Source: Opitutia bacterium | GTDB taxonomy: Bacteria > Verrucomicrobiota > Verrucomicrobiia > Opitutales > Seribacteraceae | Reading direction: 5' to 3' | DNA: 35,939 nt | Assembly (NCBI GenBank): GCA_002716045.1 | Contig: PAZC01000011.1 | Span: 92,559 to 128,497, forward strand | Shown here: positions 1 to 13,700 of the stretch, piece by piece | How positions within the stretch are numbered: the stretch's first letter is position 1 | Layout: every line of letters begins with the position of its first letter | The notes under the pieces: generated by a model | What the model saw: the letters and a program-made list of their open reading frames with translations, nothing else | Told to the model about the DNA's origin: nothing | Databases searched by the model: none | Position numbers and translations under genes: made by a program

Positions 1-1760
1 TCGCCACCATTCACGCTGATTTTTGCGCCTGCCTCAATGGTAATGGCTCCCGAGCCATCGGCTGCCAACTCAATGGCGCCACCACCGGAACCACCAGCTC
101 TGTTTTGGCCGCCGCCGCCACCGGAGCCGCCCAATAGATGGGTCACTGCGCGGTCGCCATAGGGGAGGCCCCAAGGATTGGTCGATTCTCCGGTGTGCCA
201 GTTACCATGTCCGCCGTAGTCACCGTAACCGCCGCCACCGCCGTCATTGTTGTTCGGATCCCGGGTCCTTTTCTTACCAGCTCCTGGTCCGTGACCGTCA
301 GCATCTTTGTTGCCCCCGTTCCAACCACCGAGGCGGCCTACGCCACCGTCGTTGTTGGTCAGGTTCATTGCACCGTCTCCCACAAGGGACGTCGAAATGG
401 TGATGTCACCATGATTGCGCGTTTTGAGAGAGAGGGCGTTGCTGCCTTGCAAGGTAACGATAACGGCTGAACTAAAGTTGATTTGGTCAGCCGTGAAGGT
501 GCATATCTTGTAGGCGTATTCCGTATCGTCTGGAGCCGTATAGGTGTGATCCGTGAGAACACCTGCGAGGAACGATCCGTCGGTATGTGTAATGGTACCG
601 AAGTCGGTATCTATGGTGAGGCCTCCAGAGGTGAATACGAGCTCGGTGACCTGTGGACGCAAGATCTTGACCGTTCCGTCGGAACCATGTCGAGCTCCGG
701 CGCTTTGACCACCTGTCGCGGTGATATTTTCATTCGTCCCGCTCTCATGGTTGATCAAGCTGGTCACGGCCTCGAGGAACACACGTCCTCCACCGCCGGC
801 CGAACCACCTGCTCCACCGCCGTCAGTAGAATCTCTGTTTCCCTTCTCGATGCCGATTGGACCGGCTCCACCGTTGGCAGATATATTCACACCAGCATTG
901 ATGACGACGTTTTCACCTTTCAAATGGATGGCTCCACCCGAACCACTGCCGCCACTCCTCCAAGCTTCGTTGTTGTTGTTTTCCTCCCATTCGCCACCTC
1001 TGCCACCAACGGCAGTTACGTCTCCGCCCAAAGTGAGGGTGGCAGCAGATACAATCTTGATGGCGCCGCCACCGGTACCACCAGTGGCCCAGTCACCGCC
1101 CCCCCCACCGGACCCGCCGAGGAGGTGGGTAACGTCAATGTCACCGTAAGTCAGGCCGCCTGCGGGCACTGAGTATTGAGTGCTCCAACCAGTGTTATAG
1201 CTAGTGCTTTGAGCTCGCGCTCCGTTGCCTCCGTAGCCACCGCCGCTAGGCTCCCAACCGGAAGTAATGCCATCACCGCGGGGATCGTAATGTCCACTCC
1301 ATGGACGACCGCCTCCATTAAGGGTACCAGAGGTCAAATTACTTGGGCCGCCACCGGAACCAACGTCCGTGTCGTTCCATCTGTTGCCGCCAAAGCCACC
1401 GCCGAGCTTACCCATCAAATCTTGTTTACTGAGGGCGTCATTATCCGGCGGATTGTTGTTCCTATTGATACCTTCGATGCCATCCAGATTCAAGTCAGCA
1501 AGTATGGTAACATCACCCGTGGCGCTAAGTTCGATCGGGTTCGCTCCCGTCAAGCTAACGGTGACACCATCACCGACGTTGATTGAGTCGAAGGTGTACT
1601 TGGCAACCTCATAAACGAGAGTGTTACCCAAGTTGTCGACGTAGCTTGTGCTAACGATTTCACCTGAACCGCTGGTGCCGGCGCTATGACTCCAGGTCGG
1701 AGTCGGGCCATCGGTATTGAAGGTGAGTGTACCTGTGTTGACGTCGATTTTCTTCTCCGC
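1..1760 (-). repeat. Two tandem glycine-rich modules at the visible C-terminal end of the giant protein
   Basis: Translated from the minus strand, module A (about 1760-665) and module B (about 660 to the edge) share the same order of elements. Each begins with a beta-rich start of the form TGxLTFNTD / GGLTIDTD. Next comes a stretch ending in SLTGANPIELSATGDVTI in A or TLQGSNALSLKTRNHGDITI in B, then a GGGYGG-type stretch. Each then has VTHLLGGSGGGGG (A near 1099-1140, B near 110-155), followed by GGxGGGAI. The conserved motif recurs about 0.98 kb apart. The modules are diverged copies, not identical repeats. They resemble long beta-solenoid or glycine-rich passenger regions of bacterial surface proteins; that structural reading is inference. 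Confidence 0.8.
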
Positions 1761-4700
1761 CACGAAGGAACCCGTTGCGTCTGACCAGTCATCCCCGAGC
1801 GAATTGGACCCATGGATGCGATAGAAGTAAGTATTGCCTTGGAGCAACCCGGTAATGGAAGACATCAGATCGGTCTGCATGTCGCGAGGCATCCCATTGG
1901 ACAGGCCCGGTGTCTCCACGGTCCATAAACCATCTTGCGCAGGGTTAGCCGGATTGATCCGTGTCATGCCCTGCGATGGAGTCTGGAACGAGGGGTTGAA
2001 GCCAGAACCGCCGCCCCATTCGCCGTGTGACATGGCGAACAAGTAAGTTTGCCCCGCAGTAAGAGAAACGTTGCCCGAGGTAAAGTTGCCGTTGCCACCC
2101 AACTTCTCGTTACCGTTGTCGCCACCGGTTTCAAAGATGCCGTCTTGGTCGAGGTCGATCCACATGGTCACGCGGTCGTCCTTGTTTTGCATCCTGAACT
2201 TGTGGTTGCCAGTTGAGGTGGGATTGAAGTCCGCAACAAAGAGGGACATGTATCTATCGTTTTGGTTAATCCCGATACCGGCGTTGATAAAGTCGGAGTC
2301 GCCACTGAAACGAAACCCGTTGGCTGCGGGATCGTTGGGTTCGCCGAGAATCATCAAGTTGATTCCAGACGGAGTGAGATTCCGCAAGTTCTCGATATCG
2401 TTTCCGAAATAGCTGTTCCAAGTGCCTTGGTTGTTGTTGAAGGTGTCCCGGTTATAACCGCGGCCCTCGAAGCCATTTCCGGCAATCATTACCTCGGTGT
2501 AGTAATTGCCCAATTCGACCTCATATTCCCAGAGAGATGAATCGGTGCCGCCGTCAATGGAACCCCAATAAAGGGTGACGTCCACCCCAGTGGCAGGATC
2601 ACCGAAATCAGGCGCTGCATTCAGGTACGGGTGTGAGGCCGGCAGTTTGTTGGTCATAGCCCATTTGTGGGCCAAGTAACCTTCCATAGCTTCCCTTTCA
2701 CTCGAATCGAGGACAGATTTGTAAATGAGCACCTCGGAAATATTCGCCTTGGCCGCAGATTGGTGACCGGTGCCGTTGCTACGCACTTTACCGCCGATAC
2801 AAACCGGACTATTGGGAGCCGACGCAATGGCCATGGAGTCGGAGGTGGAGTCTTGGACCGAACCGTTGTGATAACCAGCGCGAACGCCACCACCATAGGT
2901 CAGTATGGCAATACTTGCATCATTGTTGGTAGCGCTATTCCAGTTTCTGCCATCGCCACCTAAGGTGCCACGAATAACGGATTGCAATTTATTATTATTG
3001 TTGGACTTACGTAGCATCCATCCTTGGCTATCCTCGCCGTTCTTGGAGATTAGAGTTCGCCAGTTGCCCATGGGAAGCCCTTTGAAAACGATGATTACGG
3101 TCATGTCTTCCCATGCGTCGAACGCGTCCGGGTTTTGGACGTCCATCATGTCATCGTTGCCGTCGAACATCAGAGTGGGTTTGCCGTTGAACCCAGTGGC
3201 AAGATACTTGGGTTCGCGATTGGTGGCTGCCTGATAGGTAGTGGCGAAGTTTTCGTTACCACTACGGTCCCCCCAGTAGCCCACGGAGTCGTTGTTGGAT
3301 GGGCTGTCCACCGGATCGGAAAGGGTCGGTCCCTTGTCCATCGTGTAAGAGGCGTTGGCATCAAGCCAAAGCATGAGGCTGGGGAAAGTGGTTGCGGTGA
3401 AGGCAGAAGATCCTTCGGTTACTTCTCCCGCGCCGATAAAGGACACCTCGCCCTTAAGGGTGGCTCCCGATCCTGAAACGTCGCTGAGGGGACCGTTGGC
3501 CACAAGCGGAGTGGTCGATGCGTTGGTATCGAAACTTTGACTGGATGGGGCCCAAACGCCATCCACTGCGGCCGAATTGAAGGCCCGCATGCGATAATGA
3601 TAAGTTGTGGCAGGCGAGAGGTCACCAATTATTTCGCCGAAGGCACCTTGACCTTTGTCACCAATGACAATCGCATCGGACCAAGCGGTGGCGTCGGCAG
3701 CTCCATCGCTGGTACCGTAATAAATAAGTACTTCGGGAGCATCTCCTCCGGTTTCGGTTACGTTACCATTGAACATCGCGGACGTCGGTCCCTTCTCGGT
3801 GGCGGCTACCGTGGTGATGGCTGGCGCCGTGGCCTCGACGGTCAAATTAAGGATCACTTGGTTTTCCTCGTCCTCGGAGTCAGTTGTACCCAAGACGTCG
3901 GGATCAGAGTCCGTATCGGTCATGTCACCATCATCATTGTTGTAATAAACCACGAGGGAGACAGCGAATTCGCCGGCTACCACAGGGGCTCCGGTAACGG
4001 CTCCGGTAGCGGTGTCAAAGAGAAGGCCACCTGGCAGATTGAATGCAGCGTAGGCGGCGATTGCCGAACTATCTATGGCATTCACATTGTAAGTGTAAGC
4101 CTGCCCCGCAGTCGCTGTTTCGTTGAGCGAACTGGTGATCGATCGAGGACCACTTACGGCGCCGAAGCCGATGAAAGTGGAACCATTCTTCTGGTTGTCA
4201 TAAGCCGCCTTGATCCAGTCAGCGGAACGAGCGGTGGTGGCAAGGCGACCCTCGTCGACCGCTCCATTCCAATAAGAACCCAGAGCACTACCCTTTCGTC
4301 CTAGGTAAAGGTGCGCCGTACCGTCGACTACAGCGGCTATGTTGCCCGAGCCCTTGGATACCCCGTCGGCGAAGATTTCACAGGTCGTATTGTTGTAAAC
4401 AAAGGCGAGATGGTGCCAATTACCTGCCGACCAAGAAGCAGTGACATCCTTGCCTGGTCCAGAACCACTTGAGCCGCGAGCTTGAATCCTTGTGTTGTTG
4501 CCATTGGATACATTTTGCATAAAGCCGTCGGCTCCATTCCATTCAGCGCCCTTGTTGGCAAAAAGGCGTGGATTGCTGCTAGGGGGAGCGGAGCCCGACC
4601 CCCATTTAGCCCAAGCCGAAACGGTAAACACTTTATCCATATGACCGGCGGATTCACCGAAGTCGACGTAATCGCCGTTGCCATCGAGGGCAACCGCGGG

Positions 4701-7700
4701 ACCCACCACACCCGCTGTGGTCGTGGTGTCGCCTACGGCAAGGCCATGGTGACTCTTGTAACTGGAATCCACGAAATTGGATGCAACCAATTCGGAGAAG
4801 TGCCATACTCCGTGGAAATCGTTGAGCCAAGCGGACCCGTCAAAAATGTAATCGGGAGCGAGAGCGTCCTGGGCATTGCCCCAAGCAGCGGTAACCACGG
4901 TCCCGGTGCCATTGAGATCTCCTACGTTAACCCATACACGAGAGTGTCCGGAAGAATTCCAGTCCTCTATCTCGTAGGGCAATTCCCGGCCGTTTGCCCC
5001 GAAGAAGCGTAAGTCGGCCGCAGTCGGCGACAAGAAGGTATTGTAGCTGAAGTTAGCGGATTGGCTGCCACCGCTGACGGTAAGATCTTGATGAAAGTCT
5101 ACCACGGCGGGGAAATCCTTTATTGCGGAAGATCCCGTGTATCCAGAGAAAGTAAGGTCCATTTTGTAAGGATACAGAGATGGATCGGATACCCGAACGG
5201 TAACAGTTTCGGAGTCACTTCGAGGCTCTCCGGTAGCATTGGTGCCTGTCACTGTCAGGGTGATGGCGGTATCTCCTGTGGTCACCGGCGTGCCGGTAAT
5301 TTCACCTGTGTTGGTGTTGATCGAGAGCCCGGGAGGAAGACCAACGGCAGAGTAGGTCAAGGTACCTCCGCCCATGGCAACTGGAGCAACTGGTATCATC
5401 GCCGAACCTACCTTGCCGAATACATCCGGAGCATCAGTGAACCAAGGGGGACCTTGGAAGTTGTCATAGGTGATATAAGTGGAGCCAACTTTTTGGTTTT
5501 GGTAGGATGCGATGGCCCACTCGGACGGACGAGTGACGTTTTCAATACGAACTTCGTCGATGTCTCCTCTATGCCTACCGTCACCATTTTGACGAGCGCC
5601 TATCCTGATGGGTTGGTCACTGGCACCAATCGGACCACTGTCGGTCAAATCCTGAATTTGCACACCGTCCATGAAGATTTTACGTTTACCTTCGCCATAG
5701 GTGGCAACGAAGTGCACCCATTGATTATTAGGCATGTTAGTCGAACCCGCTTGGTCGTCATTTGCTGAAGTGCCACGCAGGGTGAAGCACACCTTGTCCT
5801 GATTGTTATGTCGCCTCAACTGCCAACCCTTGCCACTCTCACCTTGCTTGGAGACAAAGGCCTGCCAGTTTTCTCGCCAACCATCACGCTTCACCCAAGC
5901 GTGAACAGTCAGTGTTTCATAATGATCGAAATGGGTTTCATCGCCTCCTATTCCGAGATAAGAGTTGTTGAAATACTTGGAGCCGCCAATGACACCGGTA
6001 GAGTCAGTAACAGTTCCAGTGTTCGTTCCTGCGTTGCCAGCGGAAGTGGAATCGTCTGCGGAGCCATTCAAGTGCCAAACACCAAGGTGGGAGGATGACC
6101 AAGAGGAGCCATCGGAGGTATAAGAAGGGGCGACGGCGGCTGGATTACCCCAACGCATGATGATCTTTTCTCCAGAAGCGAGAGTAGGCACTTGTACCCA
6201 TATAGTGGACTCACCGGCTGGATTCCATGTTTCAATCTCATATTTGCACTCGGCTCCAGTCGACGTCTGGAAGCGCAAATCCGAGGCAGGGCCAGTGAAC
6301 TGACTATAGCGAAAGCCCGCGTCATAGAGCGCAGCGTTGCTTTCGTTCAGCCGGATCAACATCGGCCAATCCGACAATGCGGTGCTTTCCGAATAGTTGG
6401 GCGTAACATCCATTGAATACTCGTAGGGTCCGTTATCGCCCACCGTAACAGTAAGTACCTGAACGTCCGAACCGTGGGCATTGGAGGCAGTAACGATCGC
6501 AGTGTAAACCCCACCTGCAGGCGGCACACCGGAAAGCGCCCCAGTGGAACTATTGATGCTGAGCCAAGGATCAGCGTTATACAACCCGTAGGAAGTGGGA
6601 GAGGCAGTTGCAATTAACTGATGGGAGAGCGTCATGCCGGAAGCTGACTCGGGGACAAGCGATTCGGCGGCAAACCGAGGCTCAAGGATACCGGGGTCCG
6701 TATTCTTCCACGGATGGCTGCCAACCAAGTCGCCCACGAGTCCGTATTTCCATGCCAATGCACCTTCCGTTGCCTCTATTTGAGCGTCGGTAAGAGCAGT
6801 GTTGTAGATCAACAATTCTCCCAAGTCACCGTTCCAGTAGCGACCACCTATGTTGCGGTCGTTGGAGAAGCTCGACGCTTCGACGTTGCCTGTGGTGCGC
6901 AAGGAGAGAACGATCGGAGTAGCCGGTGGGAATGAATTGCCGGCTTTGCCGTCGGTTGGGATACCATTGACGCGGAGAAGCCCGTTTTTCACACGGTTAT
7001 GGGCGTGGTTGCTGTGCCAGAACCTGTTGCCTCCGTTCGTGTGGAAGTGATACCTGTTGTTGTCACCAAGCACGAAGGCATAGGCGTTCAACGTTCTACT
7101 GAGGACCCAGAATACGGTCCGGATGTCGGTCATGTTGGGAAACCCGTGGTACTGTCCATTGGTGCCGTTGTACCGCATGACAGGCTTTCCATTCAGCCCT
7201 TCCTCGACCAAAGTAGGCGTACCGTTCTGGCTAGCGTGGTTACCTTGACCCGACTGATCGTTCCAACCTGTGCCCGTTACACCTTCAGCCGCATCGAGCC
7301 ACAGCTTGAGACCAGGATAAGTGGGAATAGGGGCTTCCGTTTCGGTCACTGGACTAAAGACGAGCATAGTGTCGGTCCAAGTTGAACCGGCTGAGTTCTT
7401 GGCTTCGCCGCGAGCAAAATATACTGTGGGCGCAGTCATGCCGCTATTGATTTCGGCGCTGAGACTACCAGGTGTCGTAATATTGTTCAGCACACGATGG
7501 TTCGCCCAGTTGGCCTCGGTTTGGTTGCCATCAGTTGGGCCCCAATGCCAGGTGTAGGTTACGGTTGCACCACCGGTTCCGGCGATGGATCCGTTGAATT
7601 TGGCTGAAGTTGCCGTTACGTTTGTGACCGAGAAGACAAAGCCGAGTTCCGGAGGACTGGCGCTCGAGGGGGTGGTGAAGGACTGGGTGGTCGTCCATTG

Positions 7701-10700
7701 CACACCGCCGCCTGCGCCTGCTGAGTTGTCCGCCTTGAAGCGATAGAACCAAGTCGTGCCCGGAGGTGTGAGTCCGTTGAGATTGTGAACGACTTGGCCG
7801 GCTGGCTTGGCGCCGAGCGAAGCTTCCTCTTCCCAATCCTCTTCGTCGCCGTCCTCGGTGCCCCAGAATACGGTAACAACCGGATCACGGCCACCCGTTG
7901 CATTGATATCAAAGGTCAGCTTGGCGCCGTTGGACACTATGTCGGAGTGACTCCCTCCGCTGATGATCGGAGCGGAAACCGGCATTGTGATGGTAAGGGT
8001 ATCGGTGGCAGTGAAAACATTATTCTCGGCCACGAGGGTCACTTCATAGACTCCACCAGCTGTAGGGGTCCCGCTAATGTCACCGGTGGTTTGATTGATA
8101 CTCAATCCCGGAGGCAAATTGAAGGCCGAGTAGATGGGTGTGGTAACGGTAGATTCCACCGTGAAGGTAAACGTAGTTCCAACAGTAGCCGAAGCAGTGT
8201 TGGCGCTGGTGATGGAGGGTGCCACGAATTGGTCTCCGTAGCCGGCGTTGATTATGTTGCCGATATCCGAAGAGCTGAGAGCATAGTTGTACAAGCGAAC
8301 GTCATCGATCTGTCCTCTGTACCAACTTCCGTTGCCATTGTCACAATGCGCTCCGATATACAATGTCTGGGAGCCATACTGAAGGGTGTTTGAGCCGCCC
8401 GAAGCCAACAATGCCCCGTCGATATAGGACTTGGCGGTGGATGCATCATTGGTTATCGCCACGTGACACCATACACCGGTAATACCCGTAAATGCGGTGT
8501 TGGGAGCGCCGGCGTTCCAGTTATTGCTCCACTTGGCGCGGTGATGAATTCCCCAGAAGTCTGCGTTGGAAGCTTGCATCCAGAAGTTGTAGGCACGACC
8601 TCCGCGACCGAAGGCACCAACCCAATAATCATTGCTTTTCACGGACTTGATCCAAAGCGACACGGTGTAGTTCGCGACGTTCATGGCAGCATTGTAAGGG
8701 ACCGTCACCTTGTCATTGTTACCGTCGAAATAGAGTGAGTTGTCGAACTTTCCAGGTTGAAAAAGCGCTCCATTCACGGTGCCATGCATGTTGTTGCTCG
8801 AGGAATCGGATGCGGTGGTACCATCGGTTTCGTCGAATTTCCACCAGCCCACGATATTGCTTGGGCGCACTGTGCCATCAGAATAAAGTTGGGGCGTGAA
8901 TACGGCCACGCTGCTACTAACGAGATCGCCTGCCACGTTGCTGGCTGCGGTACGGGCATAATAAAGTTTGCCCAACTCAAGTCCGTTGAGGGACGTGCTG
9001 AATGGACCTGACCCAGTCAAGCCAAGAGGCACTACGTTATCCCAAGTGTTGAGATCGGCATAGTCGGTGCCACGATCCTCGTCACCCCAAACGATTGTGA
9101 CTGACGGGGTCTCACCACCAGTTGAGGTGAGGGTGCCATTGATCAGGGCAGTGGTTGCGGTTACGTCAGAAGAGTTAACGTCACCCAGTACCGGGGGTGA
9201 CAAGCTGGCCAATGTCTGGAAGGTAGCGGCGGATGGAGACCAAACCAAAGTGCCACCGGCGTTCGCGACGGCGTAGCGGAAACTGTAGGTTTTGCTCACT
9301 TCGAGACCGTTGACCTCACGAGAAATTACACCGGGAGATACCGACTCGGTTACGTAGGAATGGGCCCAGGCTGACGGGTTGGTTCCCTTGTCTGTAAGGT
9401 CAACAAATACGATTGACTTACAAGCGGTGCCAGTGGAATCAGCGAATGAGCCTTTCAAGGTGGCTCCGTAAAGACCGGGGTCGACGGCTTCAACGGCCGT
9501 GACGTTTGTGGGCAGGGCATAAAGGGTGACCCCAACTGCCTGAAATGAACTACCGTATCCGTTCGTGGCAATTACTCCTGCGCCACCATCGGTATGTACG
9601 ATATGGTCGACGCCGATCCAGCCCCAACCGCCGGACTCCTCGTCACGAATTCGTAGCTTGATAGTCTTTCCCATGTGAGCGGAGACATCAAATTGGCCAG
9701 CGGAAAAAGTCGACTGAGTGCCACCCGTGTTCACGTCTATCACGGTGCCGTTTTCGTCGAGAAGCTCGAGGCAAGTGTTGGCTCCACCACCACCGGCTGT
9801 CATGAAGGTAATGAACTTGCGGCTCACCGTGATGTTGGGCGAGGTAAGTGTGCCTTGAGGGGCATCGCTGTTACCAGCGGTGTGGTAAGTGCCGACGCAA
9901 CCGTTACCAACCCTGCCGTTGAAGTAAGTCCCGGTAAAAGGTGCCGAACCAAAAGCGGTCCCGGTAGACATCCAACTGCCGTAGTTTCCACTCTCGAAAT
10001 CAGCGATTACTATATCACCTCCAGAGGCAGAGGGAGTACCCGTCAAGGTGCCCGTATTGGAATTAATGTTTATACCGTTTGGCAATCCACTGATGGACCA
10101 AGTCACGGTGGAAATGGAGCTTGGCAGAGTGGCGTTGAAATCAACGGGATTCATGACACCGCCTATATTGGCACTTATGTTGGACGGGCCGACAATTGCG
10201 GGCAGCCCGCCATCACTGTATCCACTATTGTAAATGGCAGTTATATCGGAGTCGGAGAGAGCCACGCCATAGACACGGAAATCATCCAACAACTCGGCGA
10301 AGCGTTGGTTGCCGCTCCAGTAATTGCCTATCGCCCTGATATTGTCTCCGGTGGCACGGTCCGATTGGCCTTTGTAGAAACCGTCTACGTACAACCTGGT
10401 CTTGTTGGTAGAGGCATTGGAAACAGCCGCGAGGTGTTGCCAGGTGTTTGCGGATGCGGATGGCTTGATCTCAAAATTCGCATTGCGGAAATTTCCGTTG
10501 TTGTTGGCGTATACCCCAAAGTTATTGTTGTTATGGTTGCCCATTACGTGGTGGTGGCGATTGGAACCTCGGGTAAGTGTTCTCCATTTGTTGCCGAAGT
10601 AGTACAACTTCTTGAACCAAACCGAATAGGTGAAGGTTGCCTTGGTGATGTCACCCCCCAAGTCCAGAGAGGTATTAAGCTCTGCATAAGCGGAGACGCT

Positions 10701-13700
10701 TCCCGACGGAATACTTAGGGCGGAATCCCCCAACTTCGAGTCCTCGGTCGAATAAGTCGCGCCATTCAATAACGTAGCATCATGCGCAGACCCAGCAGTT
10801 CCGATGTTTCTTGCAGCGGTTCCGTTTCCTTCATCGAAGGTCCACCACCCTATTATGTCAGTTTCGCGTGTAACCGGTTTGGTGAATGCAATCGTGATAA
10901 AGGACTCACCCGTCAATTCGCCGGCAGTGGTTGAAGCAGCCGCTGCAGGAATTGAAATTCCAATGGAGGCGGGATCAGTCGTTGGGGTGACGTTGAAGGA
11001 GTAGGTGTGCCCGGAGCCTGTAACCGATCCGGTCAGGGTACCTCCCGACACGGTAATATCGGAAGCTGCGAATCCAGTCACCGCAGTGTCCACGCCATCT
11101 TTCTTGAAGGTCAAGGTGACGGGTATAGGTGAGGTGTAGGTGCTGGCAGCAGATGCGAGCGTCGGCTTGATTATACCTCCAAGGGCTGGAGAACTGGTTT
11201 TGTAGGGATGGGAGGCAGCCAGAACGGAAGTCAAATTCCATCTATGAGCCAAATATCCCTCCACCAAGAGGCGTTCTGATGCAGGCAGTACTCTGTTATA
11301 GACAATGAACTCGGCCACCTCGCACTTTGAGTACTCATTGTTGGTCCTATAGCCACCAAACTGAAGTTTCTTGGGTTGGTAATTGTTGTTGTGTGAACCC
11401 GTGCCATTTGTGGTTATTTGAGTTCCGTCAAACCAAGTATTGCCCTTGTCCACGTTATTCATGGTGGCGATGTGAATGTGAAACTGGGTGTCCTTGCCAC
11501 CGCCCGCATTCATCAACCAACCGTTAAAATGGGTGCGTTTCATGTTGCCGCCATGGCTACCAAACAACCAGTTCCAGTTTTCGCGGTCAGATATGATGCG
11601 ATTGGTATTGCTGGTGGCAGTGTAGCGATGAACTGAGAGCATGGAGAAATTCGGCACGTTCGGATGCATCACCTTGTTGGTGTAAAGACTGTCGTCGCCA
11701 TCAAAGTTGACCACGCCATATCCGTTATAGGTTGCGGAGGATGGATCTCCCCTTTTGCCTGTGAAATTATAATTCTTACCAGACTTATCGGTCCAACTGT
11801 TGACTGCCGTTCCAGTACCGAGTCCGTCAGCAACGCCATTTCCATCAACGTCATTGCCATCCATCCAGACTTCGAGACCGGGCAATACACCGGTACCAAA
11901 AAGCAATGGAAAATTGTGGGCGATGGTTTTACTGCCCGCGGAGCTTGATTTGATGCCGCTCATAGCCGCACCGGCTGGAATGGAAATTGTACTGGTTGAG
12001 GGGAATGTCGTCGGGGTGACGTCAAAGGAATAGGTATGACCCGATCCGCTGAAATTATTAATGGATGCCCCGGTGGCATTGAGGTCGGTCGAAGTAAATC
12101 CAGTGACCGAAGTGTTGGCATCACCAATTTTGAAGGTCACACTCGCTGATACAGGGGAGAAATGGGTCAAACTGGGTGCATTGAAGACGGGTCGTGGATA
12201 TGGATACAGATAATCCCCTGCCCCGTCGTTGTAGATGGCTTCGGCATCCTCAAGCGTAAGAGCTACGTCATAAACGCGTACGTCATCGACCAAACCATTG
12301 AAAAACCTCTCGGTATTTCTGCGGCCACCGATCTTCAAATCTTGGGTACCTTGGAAGTGGGCGCTGGCCGTTCTAGACTGTATCTTGCTGGCGCCCCCCA
12401 AAACATTGGCATACACTTTCTGTTCCTTGTTCGATGCCTTGTAGGTAACGACAAAATGCATCCAATCTGTTGTGTTGTTGAACATTGCATCATCAATGTT
12501 CATGTCATTGGACCAAAACGCATGCGTAAAGGTGTCGTGATCTCGGAAACCTATGTGAATTCTCTTGTTGTTTCCTTGGTCACTGTGACCAATGACGTAC
12601 CCTTCACCGGTATTGTCTCGATTGACCCAAAAAGTAGTCGACCAGTCCACGTTGGCGAGGGGGATGCCAGCGCCTGCAACTGTTATGAAATCACCGTTTC
12701 CATCGAGGTCGAGGGCACCATCGAATTTGCCTCCGGTAACCCAGGCCGGGTTTCCGCTGATCACTCCATTATTTCCATTGCCACTTGAATCGGATGCTAC
12801 GGCGCCAGTGGTTTCGTCGAACCTCCACCAACCAAGCAGGTCATCGAAGCGAGTGACAGTAGGCGTGCCTATAAACGCTACACTAGCGGATGCAGCGATA
12901 TTGTTATCCGTTCCGTCCGTGGCTATGTTAGCTCCAATGGACACGGTGATGGTGGAGGGATCCAAGGTTGGGACGAGCTTGAAAGTATAAGGATTAATGG
13001 CTAAGTCATTGCCTGTGCCTCCCGCATAGATGGCTGCTACGTCGGCTGCGGTCAACTCCACGCCATAGAGACGAAAATCATCCAATGCTCCTTTGAAATT
13101 GGCTCTGTTCTGGGCATCGTCGCCAATTCGCATATCAGCTGCGGCTATAGTATTGAAGACCACCGAGGTGTTATTGGGGCTTGAGCCAACCACGGCGCCA
13201 TCGATGTAAAACTTTACCCCGGCGAGGGTTGTGCTAGCGGGTTGGGTGACAGTTAGGAGACGCCATGCGTCATTATTGTAAGTAGCGGAGGTGCGATGCA
13301 TGCCGCCAGCGTGTTCGAGGCGGGGCTTACCGTTATCCAACCAGAGACGGTACGACTTGCTACTACTACTCGTACCCCAGCCAGTCACGCAATTACCGGG
13401 TTGGTTTGTCTTGAACCATGTACTCACGGAGCGTGCAGGAGTGCCTAGGACACCTTTATAGCCCACAATATTAACGAAATCATTGGAGCCATCAAACGTC
13501 AGGGCCTTGCCGAGCTTGCCGTCGATCCAATCCTCGTTGGCCATGTTCGTGAGCGTACCGGTACGGCTATTTCCGCTTGAATCGGCTGCCGTGGTACCAG
13601 TGGTCTCGTCAAACTTCCACCAACCGAGGAGATCGCTTTGACGCGTCACCGAAGATCCGGTAGGCGCCGCGAAGTCACTCACGGTGGCATTTGTCACAGT

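Noticed and set aside
3537-4304. Plus-strand frame of 255 codons within the giant gene
   Set aside because: It is antisense to clearly recognisable FN3/Ig/LamG coding sequence and has no family features. Many similar plus-strand frames between 138 and 13995 were rejected for the same reason.
9675-10718. Plus-strand frame of 347 codons
   Set aside because: Although long, it lies opposite the GH32-type sandwich, putative Ig and LamG 4 modules. Its translation has no domain or signal pattern.
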